A DNA stretch of 55,450 bases, taken from contig JBMNOE010000017.1 of the NCBI GenBank assembly GCA_050942895.1, positions 1 to 55,450 on the forward strand. Reading direction: 5' to 3'. The notes under the pieces are model-generated. The model was given only the letters and a program-made list of their open reading frames with translations. It did not search any database and was not told the DNA's origin. Made by a program: the position numbers and the translations under genes. This DNA is from JBNRMR01 sp050942895 (GTDB lineage: Bacteria > Bacillota > Clostridia > Christensenellales > UBA1750). Numbering within the stretch: the stretch's first letter is position 1; each line of letters starts with the position of its first letter. Below are positions 16,423-24,495 of this stretch, piece after piece.

Positions 16423-17436
16423 GTGGAAATAAATCGTTGTCTATATCTAGATTCGCAGCATAATCTCACGATTGAGGAGAGGGAAATCCCCAGGCCAAAG
16501 CGGGGCGAGGTGCTTGTCAAGGTTGCCGCAAACGGCATATGCGGCTCGGACACGCATTTCTTCAAGGAAGGCAGGCTGGGTAATTTCGTTGTTACCACCC
16601 CATATATACCGGGGCATGAGGCAAGCGGCACTGTTGCCGCAGTCGGCGAGGGCGTCAAAAAGCTCCGGGAGGGCGATCGGGTGGTCATTGAGCCGGGCAT
16701 CGCCTGCGGCCGCTGTAATTTCTGCAAAATCGGCAGGTATAACCTCTGCCCTGATGTGGTTTTCCTCTCCGCACCGCCTATAAACGGCACCTTTTGCGAC
16801 TATGTCGCCGTAAATGAGAGCTTTCTTTTCCCCATCCCGGACGCTCTTTCGCTGGTGGACGCCGCTATGGCCGAACCCCTGGCCGTAGCGGTTCACTCCG
16901 TTAACCGGGCACGCATTCAGCCTGGAACAACGGGCGTGATCGTGGGCGCAGGGCCCATCGGCCTTCTCACTTTGCAGGCGTTCAAGGCAGTCGGCGGCGG
17001 GCGGGCCATATGCGTTGACCCAATCGAAAGCCGCCTTGCTCTGGCGAAGCGCCTTGGAGCCGACGAAGCCTGTCTGCCCGGCGATCCCTCTCTTGCGGAC
17101 GCCGGTGATGCCGTCTTTGAAACGGCGGGGAGCTCCAAAGCCACAGCGGGGCTATTCTCCATGGCGCGGCCATGCGGTAAAGTCGTGCAGGTGGGCTGGC
17201 CGGATGGGAACCTGGTGGAGCTGGACGTGGCGACCCTTCTGGAAAAGGAGCTGGATTACATGGGCGTTAACAGATATGCGAACGCCTTTGATACGGCGAT
17301 CACATGGCTCTGCGACGGAAGGATAAAAGTTAAGGAGCTGATCACCCACCGCTTTAAGTTCGACCAAGCGGCCGAAGCCTTTAAATGGGCGGCTGAAAAC
17401 CCCCGGGAAACCATAAAGGTAATTGTGGAAAATTAA
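16423..17436 (+). CDS. zinc-dependent sugar/polyol dehydrogenase (sorbitol dehydrogenase-like)
   Basis: A 337-residue medium-chain dehydrogenase that oxidises a secondary alcohol of a sugar or polyol with NAD(P). Catalytic zinc ligands appear in NGICGSDTHFF and PGHEASG. The structural-zinc cysteines are GRCNFCKIGRYNLC, and the nucleotide-binding GAGPIGLL loop is near residue 170. L-iditol/xylitol and threonine dehydrogenases share this pattern, so the substrate is open. It starts with GTG 8 nt after AGAGGAG. It lies 70 nt behind lacZ with no terminator between, so the pair is one operon. Galactose or a galactose-derived polyol is a plausible substrate from context. Confidence 0.85.
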   Translation: MEINRCLYLDSQHNLTIEEREIPRPKRGEVLVKVAANGICGSDTHFFKEGRLGNFVVTTPYIPGHEASGTVAAVGEGVKKLREGDRVVIEPGIACGRCNFCKIGRYNLCPDVVFLSAPPINGTFCDYVAVNESFLFPIPDALSLVDAAMAEPLAVAVHSVNRARIQPGTTGVIVGAGPIGLLTLQAFKAVGGGRAICVDPIESRLALAKRLGADEACLPGDPSLADAGDAVFETAGSSKATAGLFSMARPCGKVVQVGWPDGNLVELDVATLLEKELDYMGVNRYANAFDTAITWLCDGRIKVKELITHRFKFDQAAEAFKWAAENPRETIKVIVEN

Positions 17437-17445
17437 AGAAAAAAG

Positions 17446-17478
17446 CAAGGCTTCCGATTTGATTTGTCGGAAGCCTTG
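17446..17478. terminator. terminator between the dehydrogenase and the AraC-type gene
   Basis: A perfect 12-bp stem (CAAGGCTTCCGA and its complement) with a 9-nt loop, followed by TTTGTTTTTTG. It lies between convergent genes and may serve both. Confidence 0.9.
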
Positions 17479-17502
17479 TTTGTTTTTTGTTCCATAAATA
17501 TT

Positions 17503-18402
17503 TCACCGCTGAGGTTTTCCATGTTGGTTTTTCATGTATTCCCCCGGGGCCATTCCGGAAATTTTCTTGAACACCCTGTAAAAATGCTGTAAGTTTGAAA
17601 AACCGCAACGGATATATATCCGCTCAATATCGGCATCCGGCTTTTTCATTAAGCTCTGCGATTCGATCACCCGTCTTGATTGCAGATATTTCCATATTGT
17701 AAAGCCGGTTGTTTCCTTGAACACTCTGCTCAGATGAAATTTGTTGATTCCAAACTCCCCTGCCATTTCCTCCAGACTTATCTTCTCGCCAAAGCTTTCG
17801 TCAATATAGTGGATAACCTGCTGAACCAGCAAACCCTTTTTATAGGGCGGGGGTTGAATTGTCTTTTTCATGAGCATGTCAAGCTTGTTTAATATCACAA
17901 ACAAACAGGATTGCAAAAGTGCGCCTCTTATTGCATGATTACCCTTGTCGCTCTTCAGATATATGCTGTACATTTCCTGAAAAAACCCCTTCATCTCCAC
18001 CACTTCGGCCGGACTAAGGCTTATCTTTTTATAGTTCCTGCCAGAAATGGAATCAAGGAGCTGCTGGACACCCGCCTCCCGCAACTGAGAGCTAAAAAAT
18101 GTTTTGCTGAAATTAACACCATAGCGCACATATGGCTTTCCGCTTTCATAGCCGACCTTGTGAAGGTCGTATTCGTCAATAAAAATGATATCCCCGCTCT
18201 GCAATGGATAGTTTATATCCTTCACAAAGAAGCTCAGGCTCGCCGTTAAGTAGAAGTTCAACTCATAGGCATCGTGATAATGTTCAAAGGGCTGGGTTGT
18301 CACGGCCTCCATCTCACCGTATTTCATATAAAACCCCGGCACCGGGCAAATCATTCCCGGAGATTCCGCCGCCTTTTTTTGTTCTCTCAACAAAGATAAC
18401 AT
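17503..18402 (-). CDS. AraC-family transcriptional regulator with N-terminal cupin
   Basis: A 299-residue regulator. The first half or so is a sugar-sensing cupin (PFEHYHDAYELNFYL, then SGDIIFIDEYDLHKVG). The C-terminal 100 residues form two helix-turn-helix motifs: FGINKFHLSRVFKETTGF, then IYIRCGFSNLQHFYRVFKK with the closing GMAPGEY. Such proteins usually activate a neighbouring glycan operon when the sugar is bound. It is on the same strand as, and downstream of, the importer genes, so it is the obvious candidate regulator of the 18-31 kb cluster. GGGGG lies 7 nt before the ATG, and an extended -10 (TGGTAAAAT) is near 18499. Confidence 0.92.
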   Translation of the reverse strand: MLSLLREQKKAAESPGMICPVPGFYMKYGEMEAVTTQPFEHYHDAYELNFYLTASLSFFVKDINYPLQSGDIIFIDEYDLHKVGYESGKPYVRYGVNFSKTFFSSQLREAGVQQLLDSISGRNYKKISLSPAEVVEMKGFFQEMYSIYLKSDKGNHAIRGALLQSCLFVILNKLDMLMKKTIQPPPYKKGLLVQQVIHYIDESFGEKISLEEMAGEFGINKFHLSRVFKETTGFTIWKYLQSRRVIESQSLMKKPDADIERIYIRCGFSNLQHFYRVFKKISGMAPGEYMKNQHGKPQR

Positions 18403-18498
18403 ACAACAGCCCCCAGTAAAGTTTTCTTTATGTTCTTATTTTTTGCTCACACTGCGCCCATCTCGGGCCAGGCTTCAGCGGAACTTTTTCTGTTTTTT

Positions 18499-18507
18499 AT
18501 TTTACCA
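18499..18507 (-). promoter_or_regulatory. possible extended -10 promoter of the AraC-type gene
   Basis: The minus strand shows TGGTAAAAT with no clear -35. The same nonamer precedes yerC. The remainder of 18403-18623 shows nothing else that I can support. Confidence 0.4.
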
Positions 18508-18623
18508 TACCTGCAAAACTTAAAATGCGCGATGCCGCGCCGCCAGCCCCATGCCGGAGGAAACGCAGCACCGCGCGGAAGATCATATCATTTGTGATAT
18601 TTGTTCTTAGTTATTTTGTTTTA

Positions 18624-20258
18624 CTATTTCACACGGTCATAAGCAGCGATACGCAACTGACTGGCTTCTTCAAGTCCCACTTTTTCCATGTCGGCAAGAT
18701 ATTTTGCCCAGTCAGCATCGTTGTTGATATCCAGGTCGCCCATTATGAACTTTATGCGGTATTCGTCGGAAACGTCCTTGATGGTTACCTGAAGCTCGTT
18801 TAAGCGCGTGCGCTCCTCAACAGTGAGCCCGCTGGGATACTGGGGGCTGTACTTCGCGTCGGGGTCGCTGTTGAAGGCGTCGCTCAGAACGCGGTTTGAT
18901 ATCTTGTCAGTCTCGATCAGATAGGGATCGGGCTGCACAAGAGCGCCCATGTACATGCCATACATCCATTCGTTCTTGCCTTCTGGGTTACGAGAGAAGT
19001 GATACATGTGGTCCATGAACTGGGGAATGCCCTCGGAGTTATACTCCCAAGTCACGCCTTCGTTACCCATAGTCATGAAAACTGCGCCCTCATCGGAGCA
19101 GATGTACTCGATCCAGTCAAGCACGCGGTCGATAGCTTCGTCGCTCATCTTGTCGGTGAAGCCGTAGCCGTTCAGGCCAACGGGGTTCTCCTTGCCGTAA
19201 AGGAAGCCCTGTTCTGGGAACTGGGAAATGTTGCGGAAAGAGGAGGACCACTCGACACCAGGAACGGTGGCGCTCATGGTGGCCTCGGCCCATACCTCGC
19301 GCTCGACATAGCTGTATTCGATGTATGTCAAGCCCTGGGCGTAGCGCTCAGTCCACAGTGTGTCGTTCATGGTGATGAACTCGGGGTCAACAAGCTTTTC
19401 CTCGTAGAAGGTGTTCGCCCACTTGAGTACCTCGCGGTAATCGTCGGTGACGCGGCCATAGGGGATGAACTCGCCCGTTATGGCGTGCACGTATTCGTCG
19501 TCGCTTTTCACGAAATAGGCCATCTTGAGGCCGTCTATGATTCCGCCGGTGCTGCGGTTGGGCATCGGGATAGAGCTCGGATCGTTCTGCTTGATGGTCT
19601 TGAGCAGCTCGTACAGATCATCCACGGTGTTGGGGAATGTCAGGTTCCACTCGTCAAACGCGGTCTGCCTGTAGATCCAGCACATGGATGCGCTTCGGTA
19701 GTTGGGGCCGCTGAAGAAGTACATGTTGCCGTCCGCAGCGGATTCCATGGCCAAAAGGGTGGCCCAGTCCTCATCGTTAAACTGTCCCCGCAGGTTCGGC
19801 ATCCTGTCAAAGTACTGGTTGACAGGAATCATGAAACCTTCCAGGCCGCGCTCGTTGATGTAATCCCTGTTGACGATATCCCAAAGGAATTCCGGGTATT
19901 CGTCAGATGCGAACATCATGTTCAGGCTGTCCGACGCAACAGCATCCTGTACGTCAATCCAGTCGATGACCAGGTTCAGGTTCTCCTTGAGCCATTCGTC
20001 CACCAGCGAGGGGCGGTTGGGCAGGCGGCTCTTGGATATGCGATAGAAAGCTTCGATCGTGATTTCGTCCGCGTATTTGTCGGCCGGCTCCTCTGTGGGC
20101 TGTGCAGCCTGGGTTGCTGCCGGCGCAGCTGTCGCAGATTGACCGCCGCCGGAACCCGGAGTGGCTGTCGCCGAAGAGGTAGGCTCCTGAGGGCTGCATG
20201 CCATCATGGCGATCATGATGAAAGCCAACAGAAGCGGGAGTATCGTGCGTCTAAACAT
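18624..20258 (-). CDS. extracellular solute-binding lipoprotein of a sugar ABC importer
   Basis: A 544-residue lipoprotein. The signal peptide ends in a lipobox with Cys21 (MMAC), then a low-complexity linker rich in T, A, P and Q holds it off the membrane. The mature part has the large two-lobed form of the LplA/YtcQ group, which bind oligosaccharides for import with an LplB/LplC pair. The order here is permease, permease, binding protein, all on one strand, so this gene is promoter-distal. AAAGGAGG lies 7 nt before the ATG. No ATPase gene is in the cluster, normal for this family, which shares a general MsmK-like ATPase. Substrate not determinable by eye; fucosylated or xylosylated oligosaccharides fit the neighbours. 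Confidence 0.92.
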   Translation of the reverse strand: MFRRTILPLLLAFIMIAMMACSPQEPTSSATATPGSGGGQSATAAPAATQAAQPTEEPADKYADEITIEAFYRISKSRLPNRPSLVDEWLKENLNLVIDWIDVQDAVASDSLNMMFASDEYPEFLWDIVNRDYINERGLEGFMIPVNQYFDRMPNLRGQFNDEDWATLLAMESAADGNMYFFSGPNYRSASMCWIYRQTAFDEWNLTFPNTVDDLYELLKTIKQNDPSSIPMPNRSTGGIIDGLKMAYFVKSDDEYVHAITGEFIPYGRVTDDYREVLKWANTFYEEKLVDPEFITMNDTLWTERYAQGLTYIEYSYVEREVWAEATMSATVPGVEWSSSFRNISQFPEQGFLYGKENPVGLNGYGFTDKMSDEAIDRVLDWIEYICSDEGAVFMTMGNEGVTWEYNSEGIPQFMDHMYHFSRNPEGKNEWMYGMYMGALVQPDPYLIETDKISNRVLSDAFNSDPDAKYSPQYPSGLTVEERTRLNELQVTIKDVSDEYRIKFIMGDLDINNDADWAKYLADMEKVGLEEASQLRIAAYDRVK

Positions 20259-20334
20259 TTCATGTCCTCCTTTGGGTTTTCCTAATGTCTTTGCGTCTTG
20301 GTGTTTTATATACAGGCCGCATTTAGCTGCCGGT

Positions 20335-20391
20335 ATCTCTCTTTTTCTTTTTTCTTTTTATTTTTTTGTTTCTTGTTTCTTTTTATTTTTA
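20335..20391 (-). other. long purine-only tract in the intercistronic mRNA
   Basis: Between the second permease gene and the binding-protein gene the minus strand is almost entirely A and G for over 50 nt. It contains no hairpin and no open reading frame. It may expose the transcript for ribosome access or stabilise it, since the lipoprotein is normally needed in excess; that is inference. Confidence 0.4.
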
Positions 20392-20443
20392 TCTGCCGCT
20401 CTTCCTTGTTCCGCTTATAGCGCCAGCATAAAAGCCTTACTCA

Positions 20444-21340
20444 TCAGCCCTTTATGGAGCCGATCATCACGCCCTTCACGAAATATTTCTGTATGAAGGG
20501 ATATATGAGCATCATGGGCGCCATGGATATGACAAGAGTCGCATATTTTATGCTGTTACTCGTCACCGCCCGGGACATTTCCTCTGCCGCAGCGGCCTGC
20601 CCCTGCTCCAAAAGCTCATCGGCCATCTGGTTTTCGATAACTATGGCCCTTAGTATGACCTGCAAAGGATGGTCCTTGGCGCGCTTGAAGTATATCATCG
20701 GGCCGAACCATGAGTTCCAGTGCCCCACCGCATAAAACAGCGAAATGGTGGCGATGGAGGCCATGGACAGGGGTATCACTATCTTGAACAGGACCTGGAA
20801 ATCGTTAGCGCCGTCCAAAAGCGCCGATTCCTCCAGCTCATAGGGAATGCTTTGGAAGAATGTGCGCATGATTATCATGTTCCATGTGCTGATTGCGCCC
20901 GGCAAAGTGATGGCCCAAACCGTATCATAAAGGTTCAGGTTCTTCACCAGAAGGAACGAGGGGATCAGCCCGCCGCCGAAGAACATGGTGATCATTATGA
21001 GTATTGTGTAAAAGGGCCTGAAGGTCAGATCCTTTTTTGACAAAGGGTAAGCCAGCATTATTGTCATTATCACGTTAATAACCGTGCCTAATGCGGTGTA
21101 TTTAACCGAGTTCATGAACGAATTCGGCACCGTGCCCGCATTCCAGATTATCTTGTAGGCCTGAACGCTGAACTCCACCGGCCAAAGAGTGACGTCGCCC
21201 CTGTTAACGGCATCGCTGGATGAAAACGAAATGGAGATTACATGCAGCACGGGCACAAGAGTAATCAGCACCACAATTATCATCGTCATGTGCACAATTA
21301 TGTCCATCACTTTTGATGAAAGCGATTTATCTCTAATCAT
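20444..21340 (-). CDS. carbohydrate ABC transporter permease (LplC type)
   Basis: A 298-residue inner-membrane protein with about six membrane helices. The cytoplasmic EAA loop, which docks the ATPase, reads ELEESALLDGANDFQVLFKIVIPL. The start VMDIIVHMTMIIVVLITLVPVLHV is a long first helix. It pairs with the permease encoded 12 nt upstream to form the channel of the importer. AGGAGGAGGAG precedes the ATG. The C-terminus ends with the conserved YPFIQKYFVKGVMIGSIKG type. Confidence 0.92.
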   Translation of the reverse strand: MIRDKSLSSKVMDIIVHMTMIIVVLITLVPVLHVISISFSSSDAVNRGDVTLWPVEFSVQAYKIIWNAGTVPNSFMNSVKYTALGTVINVIMTIMLAYPLSKKDLTFRPFYTILIMITMFFGGGLIPSFLLVKNLNLYDTVWAITLPGAISTWNMIIMRTFFQSIPYELEESALLDGANDFQVLFKIVIPLSMASIATISLFYAVGHWNSWFGPMIYFKRAKDHPLQVILRAIVIENQMADELLEQGQAAAAEEMSRAVTSNSIKYATLVISMAPMMLIYPFIQKYFVKGVMIGSIKG

Positions 21341-21352
21341 TTGCTCCTCCTC

Positions 21353-22309
21353 CTACCACAGCGATGTCTCGCCAAGCCTGCGGGCAATACTGTTGGCGGT
21401 AATTATGAAAAATACGTTTACCGCTGAGTTGAACAGGCCCACGGCCGCTCCGAAGCTAAAATCCGCCTCAACAAGGCCGCGTCTGTAAACATATGTGCTT
21501 ATCACATCTGAAACTTCATATGTGATGGGCTGCTGCATCAACAATGCCTTTTCTCCGCCGCCGCTCATCAAACCGCCCATTCGCATTATGAGTAAAATGG
21601 CGATAGTCGGGCGGATGCTGGGTATTGTGATATATAGCATCTGCTGAAAGCGGTTGGCGCCGTCAATGACCGCCGCTTCAAAAAGCTCCTGATCGATGGC
21701 GGAAAGGGCGGCGATATATATGATTGCGTCCCAGCCGATATTCTGCCAGATTCCAGATCCAACGTACACTGTTCTAAACCATCTGGATTCAGCAAAGAAA
21801 TATATGCTTTCCCTGCCGAATGCTTTTAAAATGTTGTTTACTATACCGCTTTGTGGAGAAAGTATCATCACCAACATGCCCACAACGGAAACCGTTGAGA
21901 TAAAATGCGGCAGATAGCTGATGGTCTGGACAGCCTTTTTATATCTTACATTGCGCACTTCATTCAGCAAAAGCGCAAATATGATGGGCATGGGAAAACC
22001 CCATATAAGGCTGTATAGGCTTAAAATGAAAGTGTTGCGGATAAGCCGCCACAAGAAGGGGTAAGCAAAGAAGCTTCTGAAGTGCTTCAGGCCAACCCAG
22101 GGGCTGCCCATTATGCCAAGCCTTAGGCTGTAGTCCTTAAAAGCGATAACAACGCCATACATCGGAACATAATGGAAAATAATGTAATATGCCAAACAGG
22201 GCAGAATCATTATCTGCAGATATTTGGTCCGCTTTAGGCCCTTTCTTACCGCCTCTAACCGGGAGCGCGCTCCGGTCGAAGAAGCGACAGAGGTCACGGT
22301 TTTGCTCAT
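21353..22309 (-). CDS. carbohydrate ABC transporter permease (LplB type)
   Basis: A 318-residue membrane protein with about six helices and an EAA loop reading ELFEAAVIDGANRFQQMLYITIPSI. The opening ILPCLAYYIIFHYVPMYG is typical of LplB permeases. It is the first gene of the importer operon. I place the start at 22309, 8 nt after AAGGAG; an in-frame ATG 25 codons upstream has no binding site. A promoter with perfect TATAAT lies about 250 nt upstream, leaving a long leader containing a cre-like box. Confidence 0.92.
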   Translation of the reverse strand: MSKTVTSVASSTGARSRLEAVRKGLKRTKYLQIMILPCLAYYIIFHYVPMYGVVIAFKDYSLRLGIMGSPWVGLKHFRSFFAYPFLWRLIRNTFILSLYSLIWGFPMPIIFALLLNEVRNVRYKKAVQTISYLPHFISTVSVVGMLVMILSPQSGIVNNILKAFGRESIYFFAESRWFRTVYVGSGIWQNIGWDAIIYIAALSAIDQELFEAAVIDGANRFQQMLYITIPSIRPTIAILLIMRMGGLMSGGGEKALLMQQPITYEVSDVISTYVYRRGLVEADFSFGAAVGLFNSAVNVFFIITANSIARRLGETSLW

Positions 22310-22341
22310 GCTATATTCTCCTTGAAAAAAATTTACGTACA

Positions 22342-22355
22342 GTAAGCGCTTCACA
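22342..22355. promoter_or_regulatory. cre-like operator in the importer leader
   Basis: The minus strand shows GTGAAGCGCTTACT, which fits 11 of 14 positions of the CcpA cre consensus and has the AAGCGCTT core shared by LacI/CcpA operators. It lies about 40 nt before the start codon and far downstream of the promoter, so it would act as a roadblock. A 6-bp GC stem (AGGCCC/GGGCCT) is just upstream in the transcript. Confidence 0.5.
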
Positions 22356-22562
22356 GGCCCTGAAGTGCCGGGCCTCAGAGCCAATCATTTCATCGTATAA
22401 AACAAGCCATGCCTAAAATCTGTACCATCACAAGACTGCAACGCTTATATTCCCAGTGATATTAAAAGCTCCCCGCCGCAGTTCCCCGGGCAATCTCCTC
22501 AGGCATGCTCCGGCCATATAAATATAACAGAATCCTTAAAATCTTTGCTCAATGTTGCTGTC

Positions 22563-22591
22563 ATTATAACATCAATTTCTGCAATATTCAA
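22563..22591 (-). promoter_or_regulatory. promoter of the sugar importer operon
   Basis: The minus strand reads TTGAAT (22586-22591), 17 nt, TATAAT (22563-22568). The leader is about 247 nt and holds no reading frame I would support. Confidence 0.8.
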
Positions 22592-22713
22592 TAGGAAAGC
22601 TGGCTTTTGAATAAAGAATTGGCTAAAAAATCAGTCAATATAAGTTAGTTTTACGGCCTTAGCAATATATGCAAAAACATATGTGAAAATGTCTTTATGG
22701 CATCAAAATATTT

Positions 22714-22757
22714 TTTCGGCGCCCACGGAAAACAGCATAGTTCCATAGACGCCGAAA
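22714..22757 (-). terminator. hairpin after the acetyltransferase gene
   Basis: TTTCGGCG pairs with CGCCGAAA, and inside it CTATGGAA pairs with TTCCGTGG through G-U pairs, giving a stem of about 17 bp. It is followed by A/T-rich DNA but not a clean T run. It marks the likely end of the long minus-strand gene string that begins at yerC. Confidence 0.5.
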
Positions 22758-22779
22758 GTATTTGGCTATATTTATTGTT

Positions 22780-23271
22780 TTAATAATGTTTTAATATTTT
22801 TTTATAGAATACGAGGGTTAACTTATCATTTATAGCATTTTCTTCACCCTCGCGCCTATAGCCGAGCTTTTCGTAAAAGTAAAGATTGCGCTTTTCCTGC
22901 AATATCGTATCAAGCTCCCACGAATTCGCTTCCGGATATAGGGCCTCCACCAGCCGCATCGCTATTTGGCCAATCCCCAGGCCTTGAAACCGCGGCAAAA
23001 TGAAAATTCCACCAAGGTGGTAGCGCGGTATACCCGCCCACCGGGCTGTACGCACACCGCCTACAAACTCGCCATCTTTTGTAATGAAAAAATGATCCCT
23101 TTGAGGAGCCCTCATCCGCTCTATAACCCGTTCCAATGTTTCCGTCGCGGGACTTGTTTCGTAATCTTGATATTTCTCAAGCAGCGGCGCGTATGCTTCC
23201 TTTTGCAGCTCCAGCCATTTCTCTGCCTGCTCCACAGTGGCTTTTTCCAGCTCTATTACCATCGTTTTCAT
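22780..23271 (-). CDS. GNAT-family N-acetyltransferase
   Basis: A 163-residue single-domain GNAT that transfers an acyl group from acyl-CoA to an amine. The acetyl-CoA loop is PRFQGLGIGQIAMRL, preceded by the beta-bulge strand YHLGGIFI and followed by YFYEKLGYRREGE. The substrate is not evident. It is last in the glycan gene string, 60 nt behind the URO-D-like gene. A second ATG three codons in has better spacing from the AAGG box and may be the true start. Confidence 0.88.
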   Translation of the reverse strand: MKTMVIELEKATVEQAEKWLELQKEAYAPLLEKYQDYETSPATETLERVIERMRAPQRDHFFITKDGEFVGGVRTARWAGIPRYHLGGIFILPRFQGLGIGQIAMRLVEALYPEANSWELDTILQEKRNLYFYEKLGYRREGEENAINDKLTLVFYKKILKHY

Positions 23272-23331
23272 CCCTTCTCGCCATTTATCTGCCGAAGCGC
23301 CGCTGGATCGCCGCTATCCCTTTTGAAATTT

Positions 23332-24444
23332 TCAGGGCAACAGGCCTTTGACATCCCTCCAATATTTGTCCGCATGGTCCAAAAGCCTGTGGGCGTTTTC
23401 TTCCTGCATGGGGGCAAAGTACATAAAAAGCGCATTTGAGCCATACCTTTCAACAAGTTTGTCAAGCCTTTTAATCTGCTCGTCAAGGCTGTCTGAATAT
23501 ATATGCACCCACAGCCCCTTGCCCGCCCTCACCGCTTTATCATAGATATCAAACCACTGCTCAAAGCTGCCGTCCGGGTTGTAACTGCCGCTGGTCCATT
23601 GAAGAGCGTCTATTTCGTCGATCTCAAGGATCGCGTCCAAGTGCTTCACTGCATCGGGGCCGTCCAGATGGTAAAGCACATTATCAAGGCGCTTCGCCTG
23701 CTTTCTGAGGGATTCCAGAACAAACTCCCTGAACTGGCCGGGGGACATGACCGCTGAAAAATCGCACTGAAGCTTCGCCGTCTTGCCCTCGCCCCAGATC
23801 TGGAAAGTGGTATAGGCGGAGCTGTTTCCTTCATATTTCACGACATCATAAAAGCTGTCGTAATAATCGAAGTAGATATCATCCAGCTCGCCGATTCTTT
23901 TGCTTATCTCCTCCGGCTCGTCGATCGTGTCATATATCAGGTTTTGCGCGCCGCGCATCGAGGCGAGAATATCCATATTCTCGATTATATCCGGTATGCA
24001 AAGGATCACATCTTCCCCGACAAGGGCCTTTATGTCCTTATAAAGATTAATATGCTTTTTGAAATAGTGGTTTTCAGGATCGAATTTCAGCTTGCCGATA
24101 TCCTTCCAGTCTTTCACAAAATCCTCATACCAGACGGTGTTCATATCAAAAACCGTGTTGCAACCAAGATATGAAGCCATGGAGCCGGGGCCGAAGTCCG
24201 GATTAATGTTGGGGAAAGACTCCGCAAGAAATTCATGGGTCTCACAGAAATGCCTGTATCTTTCCACCCTTTTTTGCGCATTGAAGTATTTATCGTCCAC
24301 GTTCTGGGAAAGAAGCGCCTTTCCCTTTTCTCTGTCATGTTCCTTTTTAGCAATGACGCACATCAGCGGCCGGCCCTCGTTGCTTCTGCGCCAATAATTT
24401 TGCCATTTGATCTTCGTCTCATCCCAATTCTTTTTATATAGCAC
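23332..24444 (-). CDS. uroporphyrinogen decarboxylase-fold protein in a glycan operon
   Basis: A 370-residue cytoplasmic protein whose second half has the TIM-barrel layout of the URO-D superfamily (uroporphyrinogen decarboxylase and corrinoid methyltransferases): QCDFSAVMSPGQFREFVLESLRKQAK, then YHLDGPDAVKHLDAIL with the conserved His-x-Asp-Gly, then DALQWTSG and WVHIYSD. The usual N-terminal arginine motif of true HemE is absent, and no haem or corrinoid genes are near, so porphyrin chemistry is unlikely. It starts with GTG, 8 nt after GGGAGG. The position between GH31 and GNAT genes suggests a sugar-related or methyl-transfer role that I cannot name. Confidence 0.6.
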   Translation of the reverse strand: MLYKKNWDETKIKWQNYWRRSNEGRPLMCVIAKKEHDREKGKALLSQNVDDKYFNAQKRVERYRHFCETHEFLAESFPNINPDFGPGSMASYLGCNTVFDMNTVWYEDFVKDWKDIGKLKFDPENHYFKKHINLYKDIKALVGEDVILCIPDIIENMDILASMRGAQNLIYDTIDEPEEISKRIGELDDIYFDYYDSFYDVVKYEGNSSAYTTFQIWGEGKTAKLQCDFSAVMSPGQFREFVLESLRKQAKRLDNVLYHLDGPDAVKHLDAILEIDEIDALQWTSGSYNPDGSFEQWFDIYDKAVRAGKGLWVHIYSDSLDEQIKRLDKLVERYGSNALFMYFAPMQEENAHRLLDHADKYWRDVKGLLP

Positions 24445-24495
24445 TCTTTTTTCCTCCCTGCTTTTTCTGAAAAAACTTCGCGAACCCGCCTAAGC

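Noticed and set aside
18999..20285. Long plus-strand open frame (428 codons) opposite the binding-protein gene.
   Set aside because: It is an antisense shadow of a clear lipoprotein gene and has no domain, promoter or ribosome binding site.
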